A stretch of DNA of 11,162 nt, taken from assembly GCA_002291845.1 (NCBI GenBank), contig DBAU01000026.1, positions 1-11,162 of the forward strand. The letters are read 5' to 3'. The notes under the pieces were generated by a model, which worked only from the letters and a program-made list of their open reading frames with translations, did no database searches and had not been told where the DNA came from. Of this stretch, positions 1-7,816 are shown piece by piece; within the stretch, counting starts at the first letter, position 1; the number at the start of each line of letters is the position of its first letter. A program made the position numbers and the translations under genes. This DNA comes from Alphaproteobacteria bacterium UBA1002 (GTDB lineage Bacteria > Pseudomonadota > Alphaproteobacteria > Rickettsiales > UBA998).

Positions 1-335
1 TTACCTTATGCACCACGACGCAGGTGGTATCCCTTGAAAACGGCGTCATTCATCGCTTTACAATTGACCCAGAAGCCCTGGGCTTTGAGCGTATTGAAAA
101 ACGCGATATTGCAGGTCAGGATCCAGAGTATAACGCAAAAGCATTGCAGATGCTTCTCAGTGGGAAAAAAGGACCTTATCGGGACATGGTATTGTTAAAC
201 AGTGCAGCAGCACTCTGCGTTGCCGATGCTACGAATGATATACCTTCTGGCATCGCAATGGCGATGCAAGCGCTCGATTCAGGCCATGCCCAACATCTTC
301 TTGCACGGCTAGTGGAGCTGACCCGACATGGCTGA
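1..335 (+). CDS. trpD: Anthranilate phosphoribosyltransferase, C-terminal part (5' end outside window)
   Basis: Only the last 110 codons are present; the frame is open from base 3 and ends in TGA at 333-335. TrpD transfers the phosphoribosyl group of PRPP to anthranilate, the second step of tryptophan synthesis from chorismate, in the cytoplasm. The visible part is the end of the alpha/beta domain. It shows the family pattern of a Pro-Glu-x-Leu-Gly turn (DPEALGF), then a leucine-rich LLSGKKGPYRDMVLLNSAAAL stretch, then a final helix with the DSGHA sequence (family: a-D-S-G-x-A). The catalytic PRPP-binding glycine loops lie upstream of the window. The stop overlaps the trpC start by 8 bases, which fits a trp operon with coupled translation. 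The first Met codon visible (24) is internal and not a real start. Confidence 0.93.
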   Translation, partial: TLCTTTQVVSLENGVIHRFTIDPEALGFERIEKRDIAGQDPEYNAKALQMLLSGKKGPYRDMVLLNSAAALCVADATNDIPSGIAMAMQALDSGHAQHLLARLVELTRHG

Positions 336-1128
336 TGTACTAAAGGAAATATGTCAACGCAAAGCAGCGCATGTTGCGGCGCGTAAAGCGGCCGTGAGCC
401 TTTCTGAATTGCAAGCGGCTGCAGAAGCACAACCCATGCCTCGTGGCTTTCTGTCCACTTTACGTGCACGCGTGGCCGCTGGGAAAATCGGCCTGATCGC
501 GGAAGTTAAAAAAGCCTCACCAAGTAAAGGTGTCATTCGTGAGGATTTTGATGCCGCAAACCTTGCAAAATTATATGAACGCGCTGGAGCAACGTGCGTG
601 TCTGTTCTAACCGATACGCCTTATTTTCAGGGTGAAGATGCCGATTTTGTTGCTGCACGTACATCGATTAACCTACCAATGATTCGCAAAGATTTTATCA
701 TTGATCCATGGCAGGTGTTAGAAAGCCGCGCCCTCGGTGCAGATTGTATCTTACTGATTATGGCAGCGCTTAGTCGCGAGCAGGCACAGGAGATAGAGCA
801 AACATCACTAGGGCTTGGAATGAATGTCCTTATTGAAACACATGATGAAGCAGAAGTTGAGCTGGCGCTAACGCATCTCACGTCTCCACTCATTGGTATT
901 AATAATCGTAGTTTGAGGACGCTCGATGTTGACTTAGCAACCACAGAGCGTCTTTCACCCATGATTCCATCGGATCGTTTGGTGATTTGTGAGAGTGGGA
1001 TACACACCGATAAAGATATTGCCCGAATCCGCCAGGCAGGCGTACATTGTTTTCTCATAGGCGAGTCGCTGATGCGGCAGGCCGATGTTGAACATGCCAC
1101 ACGGATGCTCTTACGTGCTGACGCCTGA
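328..1128 (+). CDS. trpC: Indole-3-glycerol phosphate synthase
   Basis: This 266-residue cytoplasmic TIM-barrel enzyme closes the ring of 1-(2-carboxyphenylamino)-1-deoxyribulose 5-phosphate to give indole-3-glycerol phosphate, with loss of CO2 and water. The length is typical of monofunctional TrpC; no TrpF domain is fused. Visible signatures are IAEVKKASPSKG at about 57-68 (catalytic Glu59 and Lys61), RKDF at 120-123 (Lys121), LIETHDEAE at 168-176 (Glu170), GINNRSL at 190-196, CESGI at 221-225 and the phosphate-binding IGESLMR at 244-250. All key residues appear intact. The ATG at 328 lies inside the end of trpD, with GGAG at 314-317 as a plausible ribosome binding site. The gene is followed by an overlapping membrane-protein gene and not by moaC, the usual alphaproteobacterial neighbour. 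Confidence 0.97.
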   Translation: MADVLKEICQRKAAHVAARKAAVSLSELQAAAEAQPMPRGFLSTLRARVAAGKIGLIAEVKKASPSKGVIREDFDAANLAKLYERAGATCVSVLTDTPYFQGEDADFVAARTSINLPMIRKDFIIDPWQVLESRALGADCILLIMAALSREQAQEIEQTSLGLGMNVLIETHDEAEVELALTHLTSPLIGINNRSLRTLDVDLATTERLSPMIPSDRLVICESGIHTDKDIARIRQAGVHCFLIGESLMRQADVEHATRMLLRADA

Positions 1129-1867
1129 TTATTATATCTCCCTGCCCCAAGGTGTGAATGTTCACATTCTTGATATTCTTGCGTTCAGTTGGTTCTGCCT
1201 TGCGTGGTTGGCATATAGCGAAATTAGCCATCGCATCCATGTGAACAATAGCAGCGACAACCTGCTTACCATCATGCATCAGTACCGAGTGCAATGGATG
1301 CGGCAAATGCTTAAACGCGAGAGCCGAATTCCGGATATGACCGGAGTGGGCAACATGATTCGCAGTATTTCTTTTTTTGGAAGCACGAGTATTTTTTTGG
1401 TCATCGGTGCCATTGGCTTGATGGGATATAGCCAGCAGGCACAGGCTGTCATTCGTGAAATACCCTATGCTATGCCACCCTCACCCTTCACGTGGGAGCT
1501 AAAAGTCAGCTTGCTCATCATAGTGTTTGTGCACGCGTTTTTTAAATACACTTGGTCCCTGCGTCAGTTTAACTACATCACCATTTATGTAGGCGCAGCA
1601 CCGGGAACGCATGAGCATATTGAGCAACACGAACACTATGCACAGCGTGGGGCGGAAATGATGACCTCTGCTGCGCGGCATTTTAACCTTGGGCTTCGTG
1701 CATACTATTATGGCTTTGCCATTTTCAGTTGGTTTATTCACCCCGTTGCCTTCTTATTAACCACAACCATTGTGATTTGGGTGCTCTACCGCAGAGAATT
1801 TCTCTCCGCTACCTACACGACGTTACGAAGGGATGATCCCATTCTTCATCCTAAAACCCCTCTATGA
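1115..1867 (+). CDS. DUF599-type integral membrane protein, function unknown
   Basis: The protein has about four membrane segments. From a GTG start at 1115 it has 250 residues: one segment near 14-31 (HILDILAFSWFCLAWLAY), one near 90-112, one near 127-145 and a long hydrophobic stretch near 200-224. The first segment, ending in a Trp-Leu-x-Tyr just before a His-Arg pair, and the central Phe-x-Lys-x-Thr-Trp-Ser-Leu-Arg-Gln stretch resemble the DUF599 family of bacterial inner-membrane proteins, for which no biochemical role is known to me. Start choice is uncertain. ATG at 1085 is in frame but would overlap trpC by 44 bases; GTG at 1115 overlaps by 14 bases, has ACGGA at 1101-1105 upstream and still keeps the first membrane segment complete. 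The stop overlaps the next gene as ATGA, so the two are probably translated together. The product may act with the exported TraB/GumN protein, but this is inference from position only. Confidence 0.8.
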   Translation: MLTPDYYISLPQGVNVHILDILAFSWFCLAWLAYSEISHRIHVNNSSDNLLTIMHQYRVQWMRQMLKRESRIPDMTGVGNMIRSISFFGSTSIFLVIGAIGLMGYSQQAQAVIREIPYAMPPSPFTWELKVSLLIIVFVHAFFKYTWSLRQFNYITIYVGAAPGTHEHIEQHEHYAQRGAEMMTSAARHFNLGLRAYYYGFAIFSWFIHPVAFLLTTTIVIWVLYRREFLSATYTTLRRDDPILHPKTPL

Positions 1868-2799
1868 TACGTTTTTGGTGCTTATTTTTTATTTGCTGCG
1901 CGTGTGTAGGGGGCTCTGCATCAGCCTACACACAAGAAGAGCTTTGCCGCGATGAAAACGCCTATGTCCCCATCGCCGAGCGCTTGCAACCGGGGCTGTT
2001 GTTCAAACTGGAAAAATGTGGCGTAGAGCCCAGTTATCTATTTGGCACAATTCATACTGATCAGCCTGACCTACTAAAAAACAATGCTAAGGCCGTTGAT
2101 GCTTTGCAAAGTTCACGCATTGCACTCTTCGAATTGGTGCAATCCAACGAACTTCAGCAGGAAGTCGTGCGCTACATGCTCTATCCAACACAACAGCGCG
2201 ACGGCTTATCGCATGCAATTGGTCTGGAACTGTATGAACAGGCGCTCACACATATGCAGCGTCTCCAACCCGATATGCCTCCGGCTTTTTTTAATCGCTA
2301 TCGTCCTTGGGCAGCTGCAATTTTATTGCAGTATCCGCCGCAAACGGGAGATGGCATTGTACTGGATGCGCGAATGCAAACCCTTGCCCAGCAGCAGCAT
2401 ATCGCAGTCGCAGGCCTGGAAACCGCGGCAGAACAATTTAGTTTCTTTCGTACATTATCGGCGGAAGAACAGCGCTTGATGATGGTTGACGCAATCGACC
2501 GGATGGATGAAATCCGCCAGATTAATCGGGAACTCTTCGAAGCGTATGGCGCAAAAGACTTGCTAACAATCTATGAGATTGGCGAAACGTCCTTTGCTGC
2601 GTTTGAAAATCCCGTGTTTGCAGAAAAGATGAAACATTTTTTGATCACAGAGCGGAATCGTAAAATGGTCGTACGCATGATTCCACATCTGAATAAGGGG
2701 CGCACATTTATTGCCGTAGGCGCGCTGCACTTACTTGGCAATGATGGTTTGCTCGCAACGCTCGAAGAAAAAGGCTTTTCGATCTCTCAGGCCGACTAG
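1864..2799 (+). CDS. Exported TraB/GumN-family protein
   Basis: The protein has 311 residues. Residues 1-21 form a signal peptide (hydrophobic FWCLFFICCACVGG core, likely cleavage after SASA), so the product is probably periplasmic. Family marks are a GTIH motif at 61-64, a Phe-Glu pair shortly after (ALFELVQ), RPWAAAILL in the middle, an AGLETAAEQFSFF segment (family: G-L-E-T-x-x-E-Q) and a C-terminal GALHLLGNDGLLATL stretch with the second GxxH at 286-289. The two GxxH motifs and the conserved Glu are the hallmarks of the TraB/PrgY/GumN (TIKI-like) superfamily. TIKI is a metal-dependent protease in animals; activity of the bacterial members is mostly unproven, so a metallopeptidase role here is inference. 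No Shine-Dalgarno is visible; the ATG overlaps the upstream stop (ATGA), which suggests coupling with the DUF599 gene. Confidence 0.9.
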   Translation: MIRFWCLFFICCACVGGSASAYTQEELCRDENAYVPIAERLQPGLLFKLEKCGVEPSYLFGTIHTDQPDLLKNNAKAVDALQSSRIALFELVQSNELQQEVVRYMLYPTQQRDGLSHAIGLELYEQALTHMQRLQPDMPPAFFNRYRPWAAAILLQYPPQTGDGIVLDARMQTLAQQQHIAVAGLETAAEQFSFFRTLSAEEQRLMMVDAIDRMDEIRQINRELFEAYGAKDLLTIYEIGETSFAAFENPVFAEKMKHFLITERNRKMVVRMIPHLNKGRTFIAVGALHLLGNDGLLATLEEKGFSISQAD

Positions 2800-4835
2800 T
2801 TAGCCCTGCAGCGATTCCATGGGCGTTTAATGGCCCCCTGACATCCGTTCTCAATGTGAAGCCCCTCTTCCGTAAACCAAAGCGCGTGAGTGCCATTTTT
2901 TGAGAGGGCCGCAGAGTCTATTTTTTTTGCCCGACAATTCGCTGGCAGTTTAACATCACTGATAACGACATCAGCCAGTATACAATCCTCAGCCCATGCG
3001 CGTGGATAGCGAGGAAGAGCGATCACACTTTTTTTCCCACGTATCAGGCATCCAGAAAGATCGCATGGCGGCGATGCATGAGGAAGCATCTGAGTATCCA
3101 ACGCGAGCTGCCATTCCCGCACTGAAAAACTGCGTGCCGTTCCTCTTAGCAAACGCCAGCCTTCTGAAGTGTTCCACGCGATCGCACGTGCATCGCCGGA
3201 AATAAGTAAATCAGGAGTCTGATACCACACTGATGAAAGCAATGCCCCAACGATCACGCCTCCTCCAGTCAGTCGCCAGATCCGTTTCGGGTACAGCAAG
3301 ATAAGGCCGCCGAAAATCATAACGAAGGTTGCCGCGCTGCTAATGGGCGCAAGATGAAGCAATGCCCCTGGCCAGGCAGCAACCAGATCTGCAATGTGCA
3401 CCATCAGGTTAAATCCCTCACCCACAGCCTCCAAAAAGATAGGGTCTAGTTGAAAAGGCGACAGCAATAAAGCGAGCATAAGTGCAGGTGTTACCCAGAA
3501 CGTGACAAGCGGTATTGCCGCCAAGTTTGCCAGTAAGCCGTAGCTTGAAAACTGATGAAAATGATAGGCCGCCAAGGGTGCAGTGGCGACTCCAGCTACC
3601 AATGATGTCATCGCGATACCGAACAGATAATCAGCGATGCGACGGGGCCAACGAACATATTCCCAATACTCGCGATCGTGACGACGCGACCACCATCGAT
3701 AATAAAGAATCAATGCCAATACTGCGGCAAAAGAGAGTTGAAAACCAGGCTCTAGCAAACTCGAGGGTTGCACCAGCAGTATCAGGGTTGCCGCCAGGAC
3801 TAACGAGCGCAATGCGTCCGTCTCTCGCCCCAAAAGAATCGCGGTAAATACCAGCGCTATCATTACGTAAGCGCGTACCGCGGATATCGGAAAATCAGCA
3901 AGCCATAAATAAAATATACCACTCAGCAGCGCGATTAATGCAGCAGGCTTGCGAATATCGATGCGCATTGAAAGAGGGGCCGCGACCAGCACCAAACGTA
4001 TGAGATAGTAAAGCAGACCGCACACCAGCGTCATGTGCATCCCGGAGATAGCAAGGATGTGCGAAAGCCCTGCAACACGCATATTCTGTTGAATTTCATC
4101 CGTGATAGAGGACTGATCGCCCGTCACATATGCCACGGCCAATGCATTGGCCGGCGCAGGCAGACGACGCATAAAGTATTGCTTCAAATAAAGTCGGTGC
4201 TCTGCCATCCAATCATTCCATGGTGTGGAGGACGCCACCGCATTTTTTTGCGTTGCCATAGGTAACACAGGAGGTATGGCGTAGCCTATACCGCCGATGC
4301 CTCGGAAATAGAAATAGCGACCAAAATCAAAACCTCCAGGAATTACAGGCCGCGCTGGTGGCGAGAGATTGGCGCGCATTTCTACCCATTGGCCAACAGC
4401 AAAAGACTGCCCATTCAGTGTTGCGGAGATACGAATGCGCTCGGGAGTGCGCTCTGGTGCCAGACCATCAATGATAAGCTGATCTAACGTAAGGCGCTGT
4501 TGTGCTCCATCAAACGCAATTTCACGGATGCGTCCGCTGACATCACGAATCCCCAATGGAGCGGAAAGCACCGGCGCCTCGGCGCGCTTTGTTTGCCATA
4601 TACCTGCCGAATAGCCCAACGCAACGACGCTTAAAGCCAATGATACTACAAAGAGATACTTGTGGTGGCGAAAATGCCAATTCAATCCAAGAGCGGGCAA
4701 CAACACCAATGATACGGTATGAGACGGATGGTAAGGCAGCAAAAAAAAGCATGAAACTCCGACACCTAGCCAGAGCGGCAGCCACTGCACCCAGCGCTGC
4801 AGGGGATTTGCGGCGGCTTGGGCTGAGGGTTGCAT
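2796..4835 (-). CDS. comEC: ComEC/Rec2-family competence membrane protein
   Basis: The protein has 679 residues and many membrane segments. ComEC forms the inner-membrane channel that passes single-stranded DNA into the cytoplasm during natural transformation. An N-terminal part with two hydrophobic segments (about 15-75) leads into an OB-like soluble region (about 95-190, DUF4131 type). The Competence domain follows, with the diagnostic GLSHILAISGMHM at 256-268 and hydrophobic segments up to about residue 537. The last ~135 residues sit where other ComEC proteins carry a metallo-beta-lactamase-like nuclease domain, but no HxHxDH motif is present, so that domain looks degenerate, as I recall for many alphaproteobacterial members. 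The gene is divergent from gltX and convergent with the TraB/GumN gene, the stops interlocking in CTAG at 2796-2799. No other competence gene is in view, so a role in DNA uptake in this organism is by homology only. Confidence 0.93.
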   Translation of the reverse strand: MQPSAQAAANPLQRWVQWLPLWLGVGVSCFFLLPYHPSHTVSLVLLPALGLNWHFRHHKYLFVVSLALSVVALGYSAGIWQTKRAEAPVLSAPLGIRDVSGRIREIAFDGAQQRLTLDQLIIDGLAPERTPERIRISATLNGQSFAVGQWVEMRANLSPPARPVIPGGFDFGRYFYFRGIGGIGYAIPPVLPMATQKNAVASSTPWNDWMAEHRLYLKQYFMRRLPAPANALAVAYVTGDQSSITDEIQQNMRVAGLSHILAISGMHMTLVCGLLYYLIRLVLVAAPLSMRIDIRKPAALIALLSGIFYLWLADFPISAVRAYVMIALVFTAILLGRETDALRSLVLAATLILLVQPSSLLEPGFQLSFAAVLALILYYRWWSRRHDREYWEYVRWPRRIADYLFGIAMTSLVAGVATAPLAAYHFHQFSSYGLLANLAAIPLVTFWVTPALMLALLLSPFQLDPIFLEAVGEGFNLMVHIADLVAAWPGALLHLAPISSAATFVMIFGGLILLYPKRIWRLTGGGVIVGALLSSVWYQTPDLLISGDARAIAWNTSEGWRLLRGTARSFSVREWQLALDTQMLPHASPPCDLSGCLIRGKKSVIALPRYPRAWAEDCILADVVISDVKLPANCRAKKIDSAALSKNGTHALWFTEEGLHIENGCQGAIKRPWNRCRAN

Positions 4836-4889
4836 TTTTATGATGGTACCTTATAACGCATGGGATTTCCTTAACATACCGCAGATCCA
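4836..4889. promoter_or_regulatory. Divergent comEC/gltX intergenic region
   Basis: These 54 bases must contain start signals for at least one of the two divergent genes, unless the promoters lie inside the coding regions. A TTATAA at 4851-4856 reads the same on both strands and could serve as a -10-like element, but I see no convincing -35 partner in either direction. No GTTC-N7-GTTC (alphaproteobacterial LexA site) is present, although lexA often sits near this locus in relatives. gltX has no clear Shine-Dalgarno; comEC has only a distant AAGG. Confidence 0.3.
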
Positions 4890-6296
4890 ATGTCAGTTAT
4901 CACCCGCTTCGCCCCCTCTCCGACCGGCTTTTTGCATATTGGCGGCGCGCGAACCGCCTTATTCAACTGGCTTTACGCAAAACATCACGGCGGGACGTTC
5001 TTTTTACGGGTTGAAGATACGGACCGCGCGCGCTCGACGGATGCCGCGATAAACGCTATTTTTGATGGTTTGCGATGGCTTGGCTTGCAGTGGGACGGTG
5101 AACCAGTGATGCAGTTCTCACGTTCAGCACGCCATAGGGAGGTGGCCGAGCAGCTTCTTTCAGCGGGGCATGCGTATCGCTGCTACGCCACGCAGGAAGA
5201 ACTGGATGCTTTACGAGCTCAAGCCACCGCTCAGGGCAAGCCTTTCCGATATGATGGACGCTGGAGAGACCGTCCTGCTTCCGACGCTCCTGCTGGTGCG
5301 CCCTATGTGATTAGGCTTAAAGCAGCACGTGATGGGGAAATCGTCATTGCTGATCAGGTGCAGGGCGAGGTCCGTGTTGCTTGCGCTGAGCTGGATGACA
5401 TGGTGCTTCTACGCTCTGATGGCACCCCTACCTACATGTTAGCCGTGGTGGTGGATGATTATGATATGGGTGTTACGCATATTATTCGTGGTGACGACCA
5501 CCTAACCAATGCTTTTCGCCAGACACTGATTTATCGCGCGATGGGATGGAAAGTTCCCGAGTTTGCTCATATTCCTCTGATTCATGGCACAGATGGGGCA
5601 AAGCTCTCAAAGCGTCACGGTGCATTGGGTGTCGAGGCTTACCGAGAGATGGGCTACCTCCCTGAAGCTATGTGTAACTATCTGCTTCGGCTGGGATGGT
5701 CACACGGAGATGAAGAAATAATTCCAGTCAGTCAGGCGATTGAATGGTTTGATCTGCCCGCTGTTGGACGCGCACCGTCACGTTTTGATATGGCAAAGTT
5801 GAATCATCTCAACGGACATTACATGCGTGAGCGCAATGATGAATCTCTCGCCGCACTTGCTTTACCCTTTTTAGAAACAGCGCTTGGGCGTAGCGTAGCC
5901 AACGATGAGCAAGCATTGTTTACGCGTGCCATGACCGGGCTTAAACCTCGGGCAAACACACTGGTTGAACTTGCCGAAAACGCGCTCTTTTATTTCTCAC
6001 CGCGGCCTGTGCCACTCAATGAAAAAGCCGTTGCACTACTTAACGAACCAGCTCGGGCTTTATTGTCTCAAGCCGTCGTGGCGCTCGATGCACTAGAAAA
6101 CTGGGATCATGACCATTTGCTCGAGGCTGCACAAGGCATTGCTACGGGTGCAGGGGTGAAGCTTGGTGGGCTAATGAATCCCATCCGCGCAGCCATAACA
6201 GGGACGACTGCCTCGCCCAGTATGTTTGAAGTCATGGAACTGATTGGACGGGAAGAGTCCCTTGCACGACTCCGCGATGCCATCCATCGCGCCTAA
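4890..6296 (+). CDS. gltX: Glutamate--tRNA ligase
   Basis: This 468-residue class I aminoacyl-tRNA synthetase activates glutamate with ATP and loads it on tRNA-Glu in the cytoplasm. The Rossmann fold opens with RFAPSPTGFLHIGGARTA at 6-23, which contains the HIGH-type signature HIGG (16-19). The KMSKS-type loop is KLSKRHG at 238-244. Between them lie the glutamate-recognition region (VEDTDRAR near 41-48) and YDMGVTHIIRGDDHLTN near 191-207. The rest is the helical anticodon-binding domain. Length and motifs match a full bacterial GltX. Many alphaproteobacteria have two GltX proteins or a non-discriminating one working with GatCAB; the sequence alone does not settle tRNA-Gln specificity. It is first in a forward run of translation genes and divergent from comEC, the usual arrangement in this class. 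Confidence 0.97.
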   Translation: MSVITRFAPSPTGFLHIGGARTALFNWLYAKHHGGTFFLRVEDTDRARSTDAAINAIFDGLRWLGLQWDGEPVMQFSRSARHREVAEQLLSAGHAYRCYATQEELDALRAQATAQGKPFRYDGRWRDRPASDAPAGAPYVIRLKAARDGEIVIADQVQGEVRVACAELDDMVLLRSDGTPTYMLAVVVDDYDMGVTHIIRGDDHLTNAFRQTLIYRAMGWKVPEFAHIPLIHGTDGAKLSKRHGALGVEAYREMGYLPEAMCNYLLRLGWSHGDEEIIPVSQAIEWFDLPAVGRAPSRFDMAKLNHLNGHYMRERNDESLAALALPFLETALGRSVANDEQALFTRAMTGLKPRANTLVELAENALFYFSPRPVPLNEKAVALLNEPARALLSQAVVALDALENWDHDHLLEAAQGIATGAGVKLGGLMNPIRAAITGTTASPSMFEVMELIGREESLARLRDAIHRA

Positions 6297-6353
6297 GGCT
6301 TTTTAGCATGCTACGGCATGACAAGAGAAATTTTTGCGACTATATTTCAAACT

Positions 6354-6899
6354 ATGACTGTATTACCTATTGTTATTGCACCTGATCCTAGGCTGAAAAC
6401 TCCCTCTCAGCCTGTCATGGAGATCACTCCTGAAATTCACCGTTTAATGGATGACATGCTGGATACTATGTATGCTGCCAAAGGCATCGGGCTATCCGCG
6501 GTACAGGTGGGCGTGCTCAAGCGCATCATTGTGGTGGATGTGGAGCAACGCGAGGAAGAAGGGACACGCCATCCCATTAAAATGATTAATCCAGAAATCA
6601 TCGGCGAAACGGAAGAGCTGAATCTTTATAATGAAGGCTGCCTTTCTTTCCCTGGTCAGTATTCGGAGGTGGAGCGCCCTGAAGCCATTCGCGTACGCTA
6701 CCTTGATGAACATGGCCAACAACAGGTCATTGAAGCAGACGGCTTACTGGCAACCTGCATTCAACATGAGATCGATCATATGAATGGCGTTGTTTTTGTT
6801 GACCATCTATCCCGGGTGAAACGCGATGTGATCCTGCGAAAAGTACAAAAAGCGCGAAAGATGCAGGAACTTCCTGAATACCCCGTGGATCTGGGATAG
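6354..6899 (+). CDS. def: Peptide deformylase
   Basis: The enzyme removes the formyl group from the N-terminal Met of new proteins. With the chosen start it has 181 residues, close to the usual length. All three family motifs are intact: GIGLSAVQVG at 44-53 (Gln51), EGCLSFP at 94-100 and QHEIDHMNG at 137-145. The metal ligands are therefore Cys96, His138 and His142, with Glu139 as catalytic base. Start: an in-frame ATG at 6318 would add twelve residues (MTREIFATIFQT), but deformylases normally begin just before the VLPIVIAPDPRLK-type strand, so 6354 is preferred; neither start has a strong Shine-Dalgarno. The stop is one base before fmt, which makes formyl-Met-tRNA; pairing of the two opposing functions is a widespread conserved arrangement. 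Confidence 0.96.
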   Translation: MTVLPIVIAPDPRLKTPSQPVMEITPEIHRLMDDMLDTMYAAKGIGLSAVQVGVLKRIIVVDVEQREEEGTRHPIKMINPEIIGETEELNLYNEGCLSFPGQYSEVERPEAIRVRYLDEHGQQQVIEADGLLATCIQHEIDHMNGVVFVDHLSRVKRDVILRKVQKARKMQELPEYPVDLG

Positions 6900-6900
6900 T

Positions 6901-7815
6901 ATGCGCCTTATATTCATGGGTACGCCAGCGTTTGCTGTCCCTGCGTTGAAGGGGTTACTTTCTTCTGAACATCAGGTGTTGGCCGTCTACTCACAGCCTC
7001 CTCGCCCGGCCGGGCGCGGCCAGAAGTTAACCCCCTCACCGATCCAGCAGCTTGCTGAGCAATATGGCCTCCCCGTACATACCCCTGTTTCTCTAAAATC
7101 TGAAGAAGAGCAGGAACGCTTTCGCGCGTATCACGCGGACGCCGTTGTGGTGGCGGCTTACGGGTTGCTTCTGCCACCGCCTATCTTGCAGGCAAGTCGC
7201 TATGGTTGTTTTAACTTACATCCGTCGGATCTGCCGCGCTGGCGGGGCGCAGCCCCTCTTCAGCGCACGATTCTCGCCGGAGACCGCGAAACAGCGCTAT
7301 GCATTATGCAAATGGATGAAGGCCTCGATACAGGAGATGTCCTGCTACGCCAGCAGATAAGCCTGCCGCCAGACATTACGGCCGGAGAATGGCATGATCG
7401 TGCAGCACGTGAATCTGTTCCGTTGCTATTGCAGGTGCTTGAACAAGTCTCGACGGGGACGGCATGTCCTCAACAACAAGCACAGGAAGGCGTCACCTAT
7501 GCACATAAAATCCGTAAGGAAGAAGCGCCCATCGATTGGTCACGTTCTTGCCATGACGTACTGCATCACATTCACGGCATGAATCCTTTTCCCGGCGCCA
7601 CCTTCATGGTGGGGGGAGAACGCTGGAAAGCATTGCGGGCTGAATGCTGTGAGGCGAGCGGTATTGCAGGGACGACCCTTGACGATCAACTTACCGTTGC
7701 CTGTGGTGAAGGAAGCGTTCGCTTGCTGAGTGTCCAGCGTCCTAACAAAGCGATATTACCCACGGCAGATGCATTACGTGGGGCCCCCATTCCCGCACAC
7801 ACTGCACTTGGCTGA
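6901..7815 (+). CDS. fmt: Methionyl-tRNA formyltransferase
   Basis: This 304-residue cytoplasmic enzyme transfers a formyl group from 10-formyltetrahydrofolate to Met-tRNA of the initiator type. The N-terminal Rossmann-like domain starts with RLIFMGTPAFAVPAL. The catalytic triad equivalent to E. coli Asn106/His108/Asp144 is Asn105 and His107 (in CFNLHPSDLPRWRGAAP) and Asp143 (in MDEGLDTGD). The flexible loop PPRPAGRGQKLTPSP at 33-47 contacts the acceptor stem in the family. A linker leads to the C-terminal tRNA-binding barrel from about residue 205, somewhat shorter than in E. coli (315 residues in total). GGGA at 6893-6896, inside the end of def, can act as its ribosome binding site. Gaps of one base on both sides (def and truA) indicate a single transcript. 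Confidence 0.97.
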   Translation: MRLIFMGTPAFAVPALKGLLSSEHQVLAVYSQPPRPAGRGQKLTPSPIQQLAEQYGLPVHTPVSLKSEEEQERFRAYHADAVVVAAYGLLLPPPILQASRYGCFNLHPSDLPRWRGAAPLQRTILAGDRETALCIMQMDEGLDTGDVLLRQQISLPPDITAGEWHDRAARESVPLLLQVLEQVSTGTACPQQQAQEGVTYAHKIRKEEAPIDWSRSCHDVLHHIHGMNPFPGATFMVGGERWKALRAECCEASGIAGTTLDDQLTVACGEGSVRLLSVQRPNKAILPTADALRGAPIPAHTALG

Positions 7816-7816
7816 T

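Noticed and set aside
627..1100. 157-codon frame on the minus strand opposite trpC
   Set aside because: Opposite-strand shadow of a clear trpC; Ser/Cys/Arg-rich composition typical of non-coding frames.
1183..1195. GTTC-N5-GTTC, reminiscent of an alphaproteobacterial LexA site
   Set aside because: The spacing is 5 where the known site needs 7, and it lies inside a coding region.
2084..2479. 131-codon + frame inside the TraB/GumN gene
   Set aside because: It lies within a gene with strong family motifs in the other frame; no independent support.
4543..4890. 115-codon minus-strand frame across the comEC start
   Set aside because: It overlaps the start of comEC in another frame, and its product shows no family pattern.
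6291..6304. GCC-TAA-GGC followed by five T at the gltX stop, as a terminator
   Set aside because: A stem of three pairs with a three-base loop is too short to terminate; def follows on the same strand.
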